A stretch of DNA of 64,000 nucleotides from Neopusillimonas maritima (GTDB lineage: Bacteria; Pseudomonadota; Gammaproteobacteria; Burkholderiales; Burkholderiaceae_B): NCBI RefSeq assembly GCF_040930455.2, contig NZ_CP170494.1. One strand, 5' to 3'. A program made the translations under genes and the position numbers. Of the stretch, positions 44,724 to 53,583 are shown in pieces. The notes below the pieces were generated by a model. The model was not told where the DNA came from and made no database searches. It was given only the letters and a program-made list of their open reading frames with translations. How positions within the stretch are numbered: the first letter of the stretch is position 1; every line of letters begins with the position of its first letter.

Positions 44724-44754
44724 TTGACCTTCCCACCGTGGGAACGATTAGATT
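44724..44754 (+). promoter_or_regulatory. CueR-type promoter of copZ
   Basis: -35 TTGACC (44724-44729), a 19-base spacer and -10 TAGATT (44749-44754). Within the spacer is a perfect dyad TTCCCAC-C-GTGGGAA (44730-44744). The -35 hexamer, spacer length and dyad placement equal those of the copA promoter at 40598-40628. Confidence 0.85.
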
Positions 44755-44811
44755 AAAGTATGCTAATGCTAACAAATGCCTTCGGGCAACGCTGTAAAGG
44801 AGTTTAAAACC

Positions 44812-45027
44812 ATGCAATTTAATGTTCAGGACATGACCTGCGGCCATTGTGTCGCCGCCATCACTCAAGCGGTGGAAAGCGCCTTTCCACAGGCTAAGGT
44901 ATCGATTAACCTGGAGCAGCATCGGGTGGTTGTCGACAATGTCGACGACATCGCTGCAGTGCAGAAAATTATTGAAGAGGAAGGCTATACGCCGATTCCT
45001 GCCGAACAGTTGAAGAGAGAAATATGA
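44812..45027 (+). CDS. copZ: Copper chaperone CopZ
   Basis: A 71-residue heavy-metal-associated domain protein with the Cu(I) motif MTCGHC near residue 8 and a ferredoxin-like fold length. It ferries copper to CopA or to CueR. The start at 44812 follows AAGGAG; a longer reading frame upstream overlaps the promoter and is not used. Its stop overlaps the next gene (ATGA), so a glutathione transferase is translationally coupled to it. Confidence 0.93.
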   Translation: MQFNVQDMTCGHCVAAITQAVESAFPQAKVSINLEQHRVVVDNVDDIAAVQKIIEEEGYTPIPAEQLKREI

Positions 45028-45725
45028 TTGATTTGTACTACTGGACCACCCCTAACGGGCATAAAATTACACTTTTCCTTGAAGAAACCGGCTTGGAATA
45101 TAAACTGATCCCTATCAATATCGGTAAAGGCGATCAATTCAAACCCGAATTTTTGAGCATTGCACCGAATAATCGCATTCCGGCCATTGTCGACCAGGCG
45201 CCTGCCGATGGGGGCAATCCTATTTCCATCTTCGAATCGGGTGCAATTTTGCAGTATTTGGCCGAAAAAACAGGCCGGTTTTTGCCCGCCGATTTACGGG
45301 GTCGCACTGAAACGGTGCAATGGCTTCATTGGCAAATGGGTGGCTTGGGCCCGATGGCGGGACAAAATCACCATTTCAATCAATATGCGCCCGAAAAAAT
45401 CGCGTATGCCATTGACCGCTATGTACGTGAAACTGCGCGTTTATATGGTGTCTTGAACAAACGGCTGGCCGATCGCGAGTTTATTGCCGGGAACGAGTAC
45501 ACCATTGCGGATATGGCCAGTTACCCGTGGATTGTTTCTCACCCCAAACAACAACAGAATCTCGATGACTTTCCCCACCTTAAACGCTGGTTCAACAACA
45601 TTGCCGAACGGCCGGCAACCAAACGTGCTTATGCACGCGCTGCCGAAGTGAACAGTCAACCTACGGTACACGACGAAGAGGCACGCAAGCTACTGTTCGG
45701 CCAAGGTGCTCATACTGTCAAATAA
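45024..45725 (+). CDS. yfcG: Nu-class glutathione S-transferase with disulfide-bond reductase activity (YfcG-like)
   Basis: A 233-residue GST closely resembling E. coli YfcG: the opening MIDLYYWTTPNGHKITLFLEE, SPNNRIPAIVD-like APNNRIPAIVD, FESGAILQYLAEKTG and GGLGPMAGQNHHFN are shared. YfcG-type enzymes bind two glutathiones and reduce disulfides without a catalytic cysteine. Coupling to copZ puts it in the CueR regulon, where thiol repair during copper stress is a reasonable role. Confidence 0.9.
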   Translation: MIDLYYWTTPNGHKITLFLEETGLEYKLIPINIGKGDQFKPEFLSIAPNNRIPAIVDQAPADGGNPISIFESGAILQYLAEKTGRFLPADLRGRTETVQWLHWQMGGLGPMAGQNHHFNQYAPEKIAYAIDRYVRETARLYGVLNKRLADREFIAGNEYTIADMASYPWIVSHPKQQQNLDDFPHLKRWFNNIAERPATKRAYARAAEVNSQPTVHDEEARKLLFGQGAHTVK

Positions 45726-45736
45726 AGTTGCAGCTT

Positions 45737-46543
45737 ATGAAAGGCTTTTTCTCTCGAATTCATCCGGCGTCTGCCATTCTGGCCTGCCTCATGCTGGCAG
45801 GTTGTGCCTCGTCGCCTTCGAACATCTCTTTAATTCCGGCCGACAAGGTGGCCTCGCAAACGGAAAAGGAAGGCTTGTTCACGCAACCGGTTGAGTGGGA
45901 AAAAACCCGGCCGGGTTGCGAAGGTGAGTGCCCGACAATAACGGTCAAATCCCTGGTTTTTCCAGGGGTACCCGTGTTAACAGACTTGGTTGACCATGCC
46001 CTGGCCATGATGACGGGGGTGAATGCGCAGCGAGCGCCCGGCTATACCACCATTGCAGGGTTCGAGTCTTATTTCTGGCAAACAGCCGGTCCGCGCGATG
46101 AGGTGATTCTGAATGCCAAAACCCGTTACAGGAACCGCTATCTGACTGTTATTGAACTGGATAGCTGGCAATATTTAACCGGCGCCGCACATGGCATTGC
46201 GGCTACGCAGTTTTTAAACTGGGATAATGGCAGCCGGAAAGTACTGGGCATTCGCAATGTATTACAGCCAAATCAATACGAAGCGTATCTAGAAGCGCTA
46301 CGTCGGGCGCATCAGCGCTGGCTGGAAACTCAGCCTGCCGCTCGCGAAAAACCCGCTGAATATAACCGTTTATGGCCGTTTCAACCCAGCGACAACTACG
46401 CCTTTACTGATACCGGTTTGGTCGTCAAATACGACTCGTATGCCATAGCGCCCTATTCATCCGGGCAGCCCGAATTGCTTATTCCATACAGTGAACTGCG
46501 CGGTGTTTTGCGCCCGGAATTTATACCGGCTGAAACAGCTTAA
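45737..46543 (+). CDS. Lipoprotein with RsiV/DUF3298-type domain
   Basis: A 268-residue lipoprotein. The signal peptide ends in LMLAGC (Cys about residue 23). The C-terminal part (about 150-260) matches the DUF3298/RsiV family: LTGAAHGIAATQFLNWD, then FTDTGLVVKYDSYAIAPYSSGQPELLIPYSELRGVL. An N-terminal DUF4163-like half precedes it. Related domains bind lysozyme or cell-wall fragments in RsiV, but no sigma factor is linked here, so function is unassigned. The ATG at 45737 is chosen over a TTG three codons earlier. Confidence 0.8.
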   Translation: MKGFFSRIHPASAILACLMLAGCASSPSNISLIPADKVASQTEKEGLFTQPVEWEKTRPGCEGECPTITVKSLVFPGVPVLTDLVDHALAMMTGVNAQRAPGYTTIAGFESYFWQTAGPRDEVILNAKTRYRNRYLTVIELDSWQYLTGAAHGIAATQFLNWDNGSRKVLGIRNVLQPNQYEAYLEALRRAHQRWLETQPAAREKPAEYNRLWPFQPSDNYAFTDTGLVVKYDSYAIAPYSSGQPELLIPYSELRGVLRPEFIPAETA

Positions 46544-47127
46544 GAAAGGTCAAGGATTTGGCCCTTGCCTTTTGTCCAGTCAGTGAGTTGGGTGCAAAAA
46601 TCGTCGCATTGCGCCTCAGGCACACGCAATTGCCAAACAACGCCGTGCGCGTCAAATTGCTCAGACTCTATATGCGCGCTGAACTGCCCCAATCGCCCTC
46701 GAATCAGGGCCATATCGGAAAAAGGGCACCAACAAGACAACGTGCGGGTTGGCACCCAGGGGGTTTTGGCCGCCAGCCTTAAGCACTGCCCTGCTGCACC
46801 ACCATAAGCCCGTGCCAAGCCTCCCGTACCCAATTTAATGCCGCCAAACCAGCGTACGACCAAAACAACCGCATAATCAATTTCATGGCCTTCAATGGCT
46901 TGTAAAATAGGGCGCCCTGCGGTACCGCCCGGCTCACCATCATCATGAAAGCGATAATTTTGCCCGATGCGCCAAGCCCAGCAATGATGATTCGCGTCGG
47001 GATAAACATGTTGTGCAATAAAGCTTTGGGCTGCCTCGGTATCATTTACCGGTGCGGCAAAAGCCAGAAACCGGCTTTTGCGTACCTCCTCTTCAAATGA
47101 GTGAGCCTGGATAAGGACAAACGTCAC
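46540..47127 (-). CDS. YigZ/IMPACT-family protein
   Basis: A 195-residue UPF0029/IMPACT protein. KSRFLAFAAPV, DANHHCWAWRIG, DDGEPGGTAGRPIL and RWFGGIKLGTGGL are the family hallmarks of the N-terminal domain, and a small C-terminal DUF1949 domain follows. E. coli YigZ has this architecture; its biochemical role is not established. It lies 5 bases after the ABC-F gene and its stop overlaps the convergent lipoprotein gene by four bases. Confidence 0.9.
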   Translation of the reverse strand: MTFVLIQAHSFEEEVRKSRFLAFAAPVNDTEAAQSFIAQHVYPDANHHCWAWRIGQNYRFHDDGEPGGTAGRPILQAIEGHEIDYAVVLVVRWFGGIKLGTGGLARAYGGAAGQCLRLAAKTPWVPTRTLSCWCPFSDMALIRGRLGQFSAHIESEQFDAHGVVWQLRVPEAQCDDFCTQLTDWTKGKGQILDLS

Positions 47128-47132
47128 CCGTG

Positions 47133-48734
47133 TTACTCCTCGATACCCCGCACGCTCAGAAAGTCATCGTAATTGCCCGCGTAATCCACCACCTCGCCAT
47201 CCGCTTGAATTTCCCAGATACGCGTGGCCAGGCCCGACACAAACTGACGGTCGTGCGAAACGAAAATGAGCGTACCTTTATACAATTCCAAGGCATACTG
47301 AAGCGACTCGATCGACTCCATATCCAGGTGATTAGTGGGCTCGTCGAGCAGCAATACATTATGGCGCCCCAACATCAGGCGGCCGAATGTCATGCGATTC
47401 TTTTCACCCCCCGACAACACTTTCACCGGCTTTACGATGTCGTCGGCCGAAAACAGCAAACGCCCCAGCACAGAACGAATGGCTTGGTCGTCATCGCCGG
47501 GCTCGCGGTAATCTGTCATCCAGTCGAACACTTTTTTGTCAGTCTGAAACTGGTCTGATACGTCTTGGGCCATATAGCCGCAGTCGGCGTTTTCCGACCA
47601 TTTGATACTGCCCTGATCAGGCGCCAGGTCATCGGCGAGCATACGCAGCAGCGTTGTCTTACCCACCCCGTTCGCCCCAATAATGGCGATTTTTTCACCC
47701 GCCTCCACCATGGCGGAAAAGGACTTAATGACTGGATGGTCGTATGTTTTGCTAACCCGCTCGGCGGTTACGGCCAAACGATGCATCACCTTCTTTTGTT
47801 CGAAACGAATATACGGGTTTTGACGCGAAGAAGGCTTGACTTCGATAGTATCGGCCTTGATTCGGTCGATTTGCTTCAGACGGGAAGTAGCCTGCCGTGA
47901 CTTGGATTTATTGGCGGCAAAGCGGCGTACAAAGTCCTGCAATTCCGCTACGCGTTCCTTGGCTTTAGCGTTCGCCGTTACGGTCCGCTCACGCGCCTGA
48001 GCCGAAGCCAGCATGTAATCATCGTAATTGCCCGGATACACTCGCAACTCGCCGTAATCAAGGTCGGCCATGTGAGAACACACCGCATTTAGAAAATGGC
48101 GGTCGTGGCTAATGATGATCATAGTGCTTTGATAACCATTCAGCACATTTTCCAGCCAGCGAATCGTGTTGATATCCAGGTTATTGGTGGGCTCGTCGAG
48201 CAACAACACGTCGGGGTTGGAAAACAACGCTTGGGCCAACAAAACACGCAATTTCCAGCCAGGCGCGATTTCGCGCATAGGCAGGTTATGTTGCTCAACT
48301 GGAATTTCCAGTCCCAGCAATAGTTCTCCGGCGCGGGCCTCTGCGGTATAGCCGTCATATTCGGCGAATTTGGCTTCCAGCTCAGCCGCGCGCATGTAAT
48401 CATCTTCAGTGGCGTCGGGGTTGGCGTAAATGGCATCGCGCTCGCTCATGACGCGCCACATTTCAACGTGGCCCATCAACACCACGTCGAGCACACGACT
48501 GTCTTCAAAGGCGAATTGATCCTGGCGCAATTTCCCAAGCCGGGTGCCCGGCTCCAACGACACATTGCCCGATGACGGTTCCAGGTCGCCGCCCAGAATC
48601 TTCATCAGTGTCGACTTGCCTGAACCATTGGCACCAATCAAGCCGTAACGGTTGCCTTCACCAAACTTGGCGTTGACGTTTTCAAATAAAGGCTTGGGGC
48701 CAAACTGAATTGTTAAGTTAGCGGTGGTAATCAC
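47133..48734 (-). CDS. ybiT: ABC-F ATPase, YbiT-like
   Basis: A 533-residue ABC-F protein with two tandem ATPase domains and no membrane part, as in ribosome-acting factors. First Walker A GANGSGKST with LLLLDEPTNNLD-like VLLLDEPTNNLD; second GANGVGKTT with LLLDEPTNHLD; a charged linker (about 240-310) joins them. The opening ITTANLTIQFGPKPLFENV and GKLRQDQFAFE match YbiT. The GTG at 48734 is chosen because it gives the YbiT N-terminus; the upstream extension is unlike the family. It likely modulates stalled ribosomes. Confidence 0.9.
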   Translation of the reverse strand: MITTANLTIQFGPKPLFENVNAKFGEGNRYGLIGANGSGKSTLMKILGGDLEPSSGNVSLEPGTRLGKLRQDQFAFEDSRVLDVVLMGHVEMWRVMSERDAIYANPDATEDDYMRAAELEAKFAEYDGYTAEARAGELLLGLEIPVEQHNLPMREIAPGWKLRVLLAQALFSNPDVLLLDEPTNNLDINTIRWLENVLNGYQSTMIIISHDRHFLNAVCSHMADLDYGELRVYPGNYDDYMLASAQARERTVTANAKAKERVAELQDFVRRFAANKSKSRQATSRLKQIDRIKADTIEVKPSSRQNPYIRFEQKKVMHRLAVTAERVSKTYDHPVIKSFSAMVEAGEKIAIIGANGVGKTTLLRMLADDLAPDQGSIKWSENADCGYMAQDVSDQFQTDKKVFDWMTDYREPGDDDQAIRSVLGRLLFSADDIVKPVKVLSGGEKNRMTFGRLMLGRHNVLLLDEPTNHLDMESIESLQYALELYKGTLIFVSHDRQFVSGLATRIWEIQADGEVVDYAGNYDDFLSVRGIEE

Positions 48735-48830
48735 AGAAAATACCGGCTCTATAAAAAAATAGGCGCCACTTTTCAAAGCAGCGCACAAAAGGGTGAATGA
48801 CGTTAACCCGTTAGTTTAACAAGTTCCGTT

Positions 48831-49739
48831 TTAATGTTCTTCCAACACCAAATAGGCCATGCCGTCTTCAGTGGCAATGCCCACTTTACGCCCCACCGGC
48901 AGCGTTGCTTTTACTGCCACGTGGCCGTAGGGCAATCCGGTAACAACCGGTACTTTGACGGTGTTTCGTAACCAGGCCACTACCGAAGGCAAGTCGAAAC
49001 CGTTATCCAATGGGCCCAGTTTGTAATCGGTAAATTGCCCCAGCACAATGGCCTTTTGACGCGCCAGAATCCCCGCCTGCCACAATTGCGCCAACATACG
49101 CTCGATACGATAGGGGTGTTCGGCCACGTCTTCAAGAAATAAAATACCGCCTTTAACCTTGGGCATGAATGGTGTGCCCACCAACGAGGCCACCATGGCT
49201 AAATTGCCACCCCATAAAACGCCGCGCGCGTCCACCGGGTCGGCATCAGGCGCTTCGAAACTCAAAATTTCCAGTTCACGGCTTAACGCCTCAGTGAACA
49301 GGGCGGCAGTTAAGTCGTTTATCTTTTTTCCGCCAAAATCATGAAATGCCATGGGGCCGGAAAAGCTGGTCGCACCGGTTTTTGCCAAAAGCGCCAGATT
49401 AAACAAGGTGAAATCACTTAAACCCACAAAAGTTTTACCGCTATCGGCCACGGCACGCCAATCGATTGCCGGAAGGATTCGACTTAAACCATAACCTCCC
49501 CGAGTTGCCATGACGACCGGCTGTTTTTGTTTTGTAGCGCGGTTAATGGCGGCCAATCGCTGCGTGTCGGTGCCGGCGAAACGCTCATGCACAGCCAAGG
49601 CGGCGCGATCGACTGTCGTGCGGAACCCCATTGACTTCAAATGTGCCCGAGCACGGTCCAGCGCCTCAGCATCCGGCACCACCCCGGACGGGGAAAACAA
49701 GTATATGCCCTTGGGCGCGGCTTCCTGATGGTGACCCAT
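48831..49739 (-). CDS. ldcA: LD-carboxypeptidase (peptidoglycan recycling)
   Basis: A 302-residue serine peptidase of family S66. MATRGGYGLSRILP is the N-terminal signature, the nucleophile serine is in VGLSDFT, and WGGNLAMVASLVGTPF marks the second lobe. LdcA removes the terminal D-alanine from murein tetrapeptides in the cytoplasm, allowing the stem peptide to be recycled. No signal peptide, as expected. It follows tadA by five bases and is probably in one transcript with the genes around it. Confidence 0.9.
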   Translation of the reverse strand: MGHHQEAAPKGIYLFSPSGVVPDAEALDRARAHLKSMGFRTTVDRAALAVHERFAGTDTQRLAAINRATKQKQPVVMATRGGYGLSRILPAIDWRAVADSGKTFVGLSDFTLFNLALLAKTGATSFSGPMAFHDFGGKKINDLTAALFTEALSRELEILSFEAPDADPVDARGVLWGGNLAMVASLVGTPFMPKVKGGILFLEDVAEHPYRIERMLAQLWQAGILARQKAIVLGQFTDYKLGPLDNGFDLPSVVAWLRNTVKVPVVTGLPYGHVAVKATLPVGRKVGIATEDGMAYLVLEEH

Positions 49740-49744
49740 ACTGC

Positions 49745-50266
49745 TTACCTCTTCAGTTGTTCACGCTGCGCACGAGCCTGGGCCCGCCTGTCGCGAAAGA
49801 AATCGGATAATAACGCACCACACGCGTCAGCCATGACACCTCCCCGCACCTGGGTATGATGATTCAACTGCTTAAAAGTAGAAATATCCAGCACGCTGCC
49901 GCATGCCCCCGTTTTGGGGTCGGATGCACCAAAAATCACCTCGGCCACCCTGGCATGCATTAAAGCGCCCATGCACATCACACACGGTTCAAGCGTTACA
50001 TATACACGTAGCCCCGGCAAACGGTAGTTTTCCTGTTCCGTTGCGGCCTCGCGCAAGGCGACGATTTCAGCGTGGGCAGTGGGGTCGTGGTTAATAATGG
50101 TGCGGTTATGCCCTGCTCCCAACACACGACCTTGTTCATCGAGCACCACCGCCCCAACGGGAATTTCGCCCAGTTCAATCGCCCGTTTGGCCTGATCGAG
50201 CGCCAGTGCCATCGCAGCCGCGTCGCGCGCCGCTAAAGCTGTTCCAAGGGGAGCAGATTCAGTCAT
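49745..50266 (-). CDS. tadA: tRNA-specific adenosine deaminase
   Basis: A 173-residue zinc deaminase that converts A34 to inosine in tRNA-Arg(ACG). The metal/catalytic motif HAEIVAL (His, Glu) and PCVMCMGA (two cysteines) are present near residues 65 and 98. The C-terminal helix holds the LLSDFFRDRRAQ stretch typical of TadA rather than of cytosine or guanine deaminases. An N-terminal extension of about 12 residues before the core may reflect a later true start. Confidence 0.92.
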   Translation of the reverse strand: MTESAPLGTALAARDAAAMALALDQAKRAIELGEIPVGAVVLDEQGRVLGAGHNRTIINHDPTAHAEIVALREAATEQENYRLPGLRVYVTLEPCVMCMGALMHARVAEVIFGASDPKTGACGSVLDISTFKQLNHHTQVRGGVMADACGALLSDFFRDRRAQARAQREQLKR

Positions 50267-50278
50267 GCTGATATTGCC

Positions 50279-51127
50279 TTAGCCGACATACATACGCGAC
50301 TGCAGCGCAATTCGACCGGCCAGGCTTTCAACCGCCTCTTCCAGCCATTGATACAGCTCGGCGTCTTCGTCGTAACGCGCCTGATTCAGGTTCGAGACCC
50401 GCCCTTCCTGAATAAACCCCCAGGCCCGGCTGCGCTTCTCGCGGTGGGCGCGGTCCCACACCCCGAACGCGACGCCACCGGCCTGGCGTACAAGTGAGAA
50501 ACACGGCACATCGGTGTAGCCGTCGCCGATAAAAATCATTTGTTGAAAAGGCACGCGCAGTTTGTCGGACTCTACCTTGCGATTAACTTCGAAAGGTTTA
50601 TTACGCGACGAGGCGCCGATAATACCTTTCTGAATATGAAACAAATAACGTGTTTTATCGGTAAAACTAACCACCCGGCGGGGAAAGTCGATTCCGCCAT
50701 CGGCGCCATATTTGAATTCCGATGCCCAAATATCGGTAAATTCTTTCGCAATGGAGGTATGACGCACGACATCGCCTATACCACTGGAAATCAGATAAAA
50801 CTCCAGTTGTACTTGCGGATGATCTTTGCGGACATGCCGACGCAAACGCTCGAACAGGGTTTCCACCCCTTGATGCAAAGGCAATCGGGCGCCCCACTCC
50901 TGCAACCGCTCCCGGGTAATTAAGCCGTACTCACGCGAGCGCGAAAGCGCAATCATTTCATGCAAATACGCGGGAATCGGATCCCAATCGTGCTCATTTA
51001 GCAACGGCCCCACTTTTTCAGACCAGAATTGCCCGGCATCGACACCGATATCGTTTAAAAACCCGGTGGTACTGTCCGGGGCAAGGGTGTCGTCGAAATC
51101 GAACACGAGGGCAATGACATCGGACAT
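50279..51127 (-). CDS. HAD-superfamily phosphatase
   Basis: A 282-residue haloacid dehalogenase hydrolase. Motif I is DFDDTLAPD (nucleophile Asp), motif II the SSG in YLISSGIGD, and motif IV GDGYTDVPCF. An inserted helical cap (about 25-95) resembles that of phosphoserine phosphatase-like members. The extra C-terminal part (about 225-282) is unusual for serine phosphatases. Substrate unknown. It heads a leftward series (HAD, tadA, ldcA, ybiT, yigZ) with mostly tiny gaps. Confidence 0.8.
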   Translation of the reverse strand: MSDVIALVFDFDDTLAPDSTTGFLNDIGVDAGQFWSEKVGPLLNEHDWDPIPAYLHEMIALSRSREYGLITRERLQEWGARLPLHQGVETLFERLRRHVRKDHPQVQLEFYLISSGIGDVVRHTSIAKEFTDIWASEFKYGADGGIDFPRRVVSFTDKTRYLFHIQKGIIGASSRNKPFEVNRKVESDKLRVPFQQMIFIGDGYTDVPCFSLVRQAGGVAFGVWDRAHREKRSRAWGFIQEGRVSNLNQARYDEDAELYQWLEEAVESLAGRIALQSRMYVG

Positions 51128-51147
51128 ATCGGCTCTTTAAGAATATC

Positions 51148-51189
51148 TTGCGTTAAATCAAATAGTCGGCTTGGTGATCTTACTAGAAT
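51148..51189 (+). promoter_or_regulatory. ANR/FNR-type promoter of the universal stress gene
   Basis: TTGCG-TTAA-ATCAA (51148-51161) matches 8 of 10 fixed positions of the FNR/ANR site. A -10 TAGAAT is at 51184-51189. The distance from site centre to -10 (29.5 bases) equals that at the hsp20 promoter, giving a class II position of -41.5. The right half-site is perfect. Confidence 0.65.
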
Positions 51190-51222
51190 GAAAGAGACAC
51201 CATACGTTATTAGGGGAAAATT

Positions 51223-52053
51223 ATGCTGGGACGCATTGCTATTGATCTTACCAAAGATGGAAATCACATACGCCGACTGGACACTACCCTGCGTCTGGCC
51301 AAAAAACATGAAGCCGAGGTTGTGGGGGTGTACCCTCGGCCTGAACCGACAGAATATTTGCGTGGCAATAATTTAATGCCGCCTGAGGTGTCTAAAATGG
51401 TTAGCAGCCAATTGGCTGAGGAACGCACGGAGATGCATGAGCTCTTCAAAAAGCGTACTCAAGAAGCAGGAGTCAAGGCCACTTGGCGTGAGCCGCAAGG
51501 CTTCGCTGAAGAAGTACTGGCGATTCATGCACGCTATTGCGATTTACTGGTTATGAGCCAAAGTGAAAAACAGACCGCATCTATGCGCTCCAGCCCGGCC
51601 GAAACAGTTATTACCACTGCCGGGCGACCCATACTGATGGTGCCCTTTATTGGTGAAATCAACCCCGTTGGTAAACGTATTCTGTTTTGCTGGGACCGGG
51701 GACGGCGCGCAGCCCGCGCGTTGGCCGATGCCGGCCCGATTCTGCAACAAGCCAAAGACTTGGTCGTTCTTACCATTGACGAGAACCGCGAATTGGCCAA
51801 AAAACAAGATCTGCACGATGACGACTTCAATGCTTATTGCGCGACTCGAGGCTATCCGCAACCCAAATTCATCAGGCAGATCAGTGATCACACCAGCATC
51901 GGCACACTGATCTTGAACGACGCAACTGACCAAGGTTGCGATATGGTGGTAATGGGTGCTTACAACCGTAGTCGCACACGCGAGTGGGTATTAGGCGGCA
52001 CCTCGAGAACGCTGCTCGATTCCATGACCGTCCCTATCTTGTTTTCTCATTAA
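51223..52053 (+). CDS. Tandem universal stress protein (UspA family)
   Basis: A 276-residue protein with two Usp-like domains in tandem. The first (about 1-145) has LLVMSQSEK and ends PAETVITTAGRPILMVPF; the second (about 150-276) keeps DMVVMGAYNRSRTREWVLGGTSRTLLDSM, of the family type that binds nucleotide or packs as a dimer. AGGGG precedes the ATG. Usp proteins of this type are commonly induced by ANR at low oxygen in betaproteobacteria and pseudomonads, and the promoter upstream fits that. Confidence 0.9.
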   Translation: MLGRIAIDLTKDGNHIRRLDTTLRLAKKHEAEVVGVYPRPEPTEYLRGNNLMPPEVSKMVSSQLAEERTEMHELFKKRTQEAGVKATWREPQGFAEEVLAIHARYCDLLVMSQSEKQTASMRSSPAETVITTAGRPILMVPFIGEINPVGKRILFCWDRGRRAARALADAGPILQQAKDLVVLTIDENRELAKKQDLHDDDFNAYCATRGYPQPKFIRQISDHTSIGTLILNDATDQGCDMVVMGAYNRSRTREWVLGGTSRTLLDSMTVPILFSH

Positions 52054-52057
52054 GTCG

Positions 52058-53545
52058 TTAATTCACAGGCACCCGCCGCAGTACTTTTAGCGCTGCAGGA
52101 ATTAAATGGATTAAATCATCGGCAACAAGACCGGGGCCATGTTGGCGAGCAGCCTCGCCGTGTAACCAACATGCAGCACACGCGGCATTAAACGGCGGCA
52201 TTCCCTGGGCCATGAGGCCGGCAATCATGCCGGCCAAGACATCGCCCGCGCCACCTGTGGCCAGGTCAGGCGGCGCATTTGTATTCACAATCGCCCGGCC
52301 ATCTGGATGCGCTATCACGGTATCGGCGCCTTTCAACAACACCACGGCACCCGACGTACGAGCCGCCATACGCGCACGCTCAAGCTTGCTGCCGCTTACA
52401 TTGAAGACCCGGGCAAACTCCCCCTCGTGGGGTGTAAGCACACTCTTTTCTGATACGGCGGCGAACAACCGTTCCGGCTGCCCACTGAAACTGCTGATTG
52501 CGTCGGCATCCAGCACACAGGCACGCTGTTTCGCCAAAATTTGCAAAGTTTGATTCTGCGTGGTTTCACTGACCCCCAAACCCGGCCCAACGACGAACAC
52601 GTTTTTTCGGGTATCCGCCAATAGCGACTCAAAGGAGTACTCATCACAAAAGCCTTCCACCATAATACTTTCCAGCGCAGTGGCGTAAACCGGCCATGCC
52701 GGCTCGGGCGCAGCCAGGGTAACCAACCCAGCACCCGCTCGTGCTGCAGCTCGCGCCGCTAAACGTGCTGCGCCGGTCATGCGATTGCCACCTACCACCA
52801 GCGCGTGTCCCCGACTGTACTTATGGCCTGTTAATTGCGGCCAGGGAAACGTCGCAGACCAAACGTCCGGACTATTTTCAGCTGTATGGCCTGCCAAACC
52901 GGGCAACACGGTATCAGGGATGCCGATTTGCGCCACAACTGTCGGGCCGCACAAAGCGCGCCCAGGAAACAGGACATGGCCCGGCTTTTTGCGAAAAAAG
53001 GTAATCGTTAACTGCGCCTGAAGTGCAGCACCCAAAACGGCGCCGTCTTCGCCATTTACCCCACTGGGCAGATCGACTGCGCAAACAGGAATATCCGAGT
53101 CATTCAGCGCCTGGATAAATGCTGCGGCATCGCCGCTTGGGGGCCGGGCCAGGCCGGCCCCAAACAAAGCGTCAATCACCAATCCTTCGCGAACGGTGTC
53201 CAACAATGCAGCCGACAATCGAACAACGGGCCGGCGCCATAAGCCCGCATGATGGGCCGCATCGGTTTGCTCAGAGGGCATGCGACCTTCCAGCGACGCT
53301 ACGGTAACCGGCCACCCCCAATCGGCCAGGTAACGCGCGGCAACATAGCCGTCTCCGCCGTTATTACCCGGCCCGCATGCCACCAAAACCGGGCGTCGCG
53401 ACCAACGACGGACAATTTCCCGTGCCACCGCGCGACCCGCATTATCCATTAATGCAGCACCAGGCACCCCGCTTGCGATCGCTGCCTTATCGGCCTGCCC
53501 CATTTCCTGAGGCGTAAGAAGCGCCGTTGAAAACATGTTGATCAT
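52058..53545 (-). CDS. nnr: Bifunctional NAD(P)H-hydrate epimerase / ADP-dependent dehydratase
   Basis: A protein of about 495 residues that repairs hydrated NADH and NADPH. The N-terminal epimerase (YjeF_N, about 10-210) has ACGPGNNGGDGYVAARYL; the C-terminal carbohydrate-kinase-like dehydratase (about 220-490) has GPGLGVSETT, LTPHEGEFARVF and LATGGAGDVLAGMIAGL. Two ATG codons (53545 and 53536) and a TTG at 53569 are possible starts; 53545 is used. It ends four bases from the convergent Usp gene and is divergent from the exporter genes. Confidence 0.93.
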   Translation of the reverse strand: MINMFSTALLTPQEMGQADKAAIASGVPGAALMDNAGRAVAREIVRRWSRRPVLVACGPGNNGGDGYVAARYLADWGWPVTVASLEGRMPSEQTDAAHHAGLWRRPVVRLSAALLDTVREGLVIDALFGAGLARPPSGDAAAFIQALNDSDIPVCAVDLPSGVNGEDGAVLGAALQAQLTITFFRKKPGHVLFPGRALCGPTVVAQIGIPDTVLPGLAGHTAENSPDVWSATFPWPQLTGHKYSRGHALVVGGNRMTGAARLAARAAARAGAGLVTLAAPEPAWPVYATALESIMVEGFCDEYSFESLLADTRKNVFVVGPGLGVSETTQNQTLQILAKQRACVLDADAISSFSGQPERLFAAVSEKSVLTPHEGEFARVFNVSGSKLERARMAARTSGAVVLLKGADTVIAHPDGRAIVNTNAPPDLATGGAGDVLAGMIAGLMAQGMPPFNAACAACWLHGEAARQHGPGLVADDLIHLIPAALKVLRRVPVN

Positions 53546-53583
53546 GGTAGAGTTAAGCTCGCTGAACAAGACTTTATGATGCC

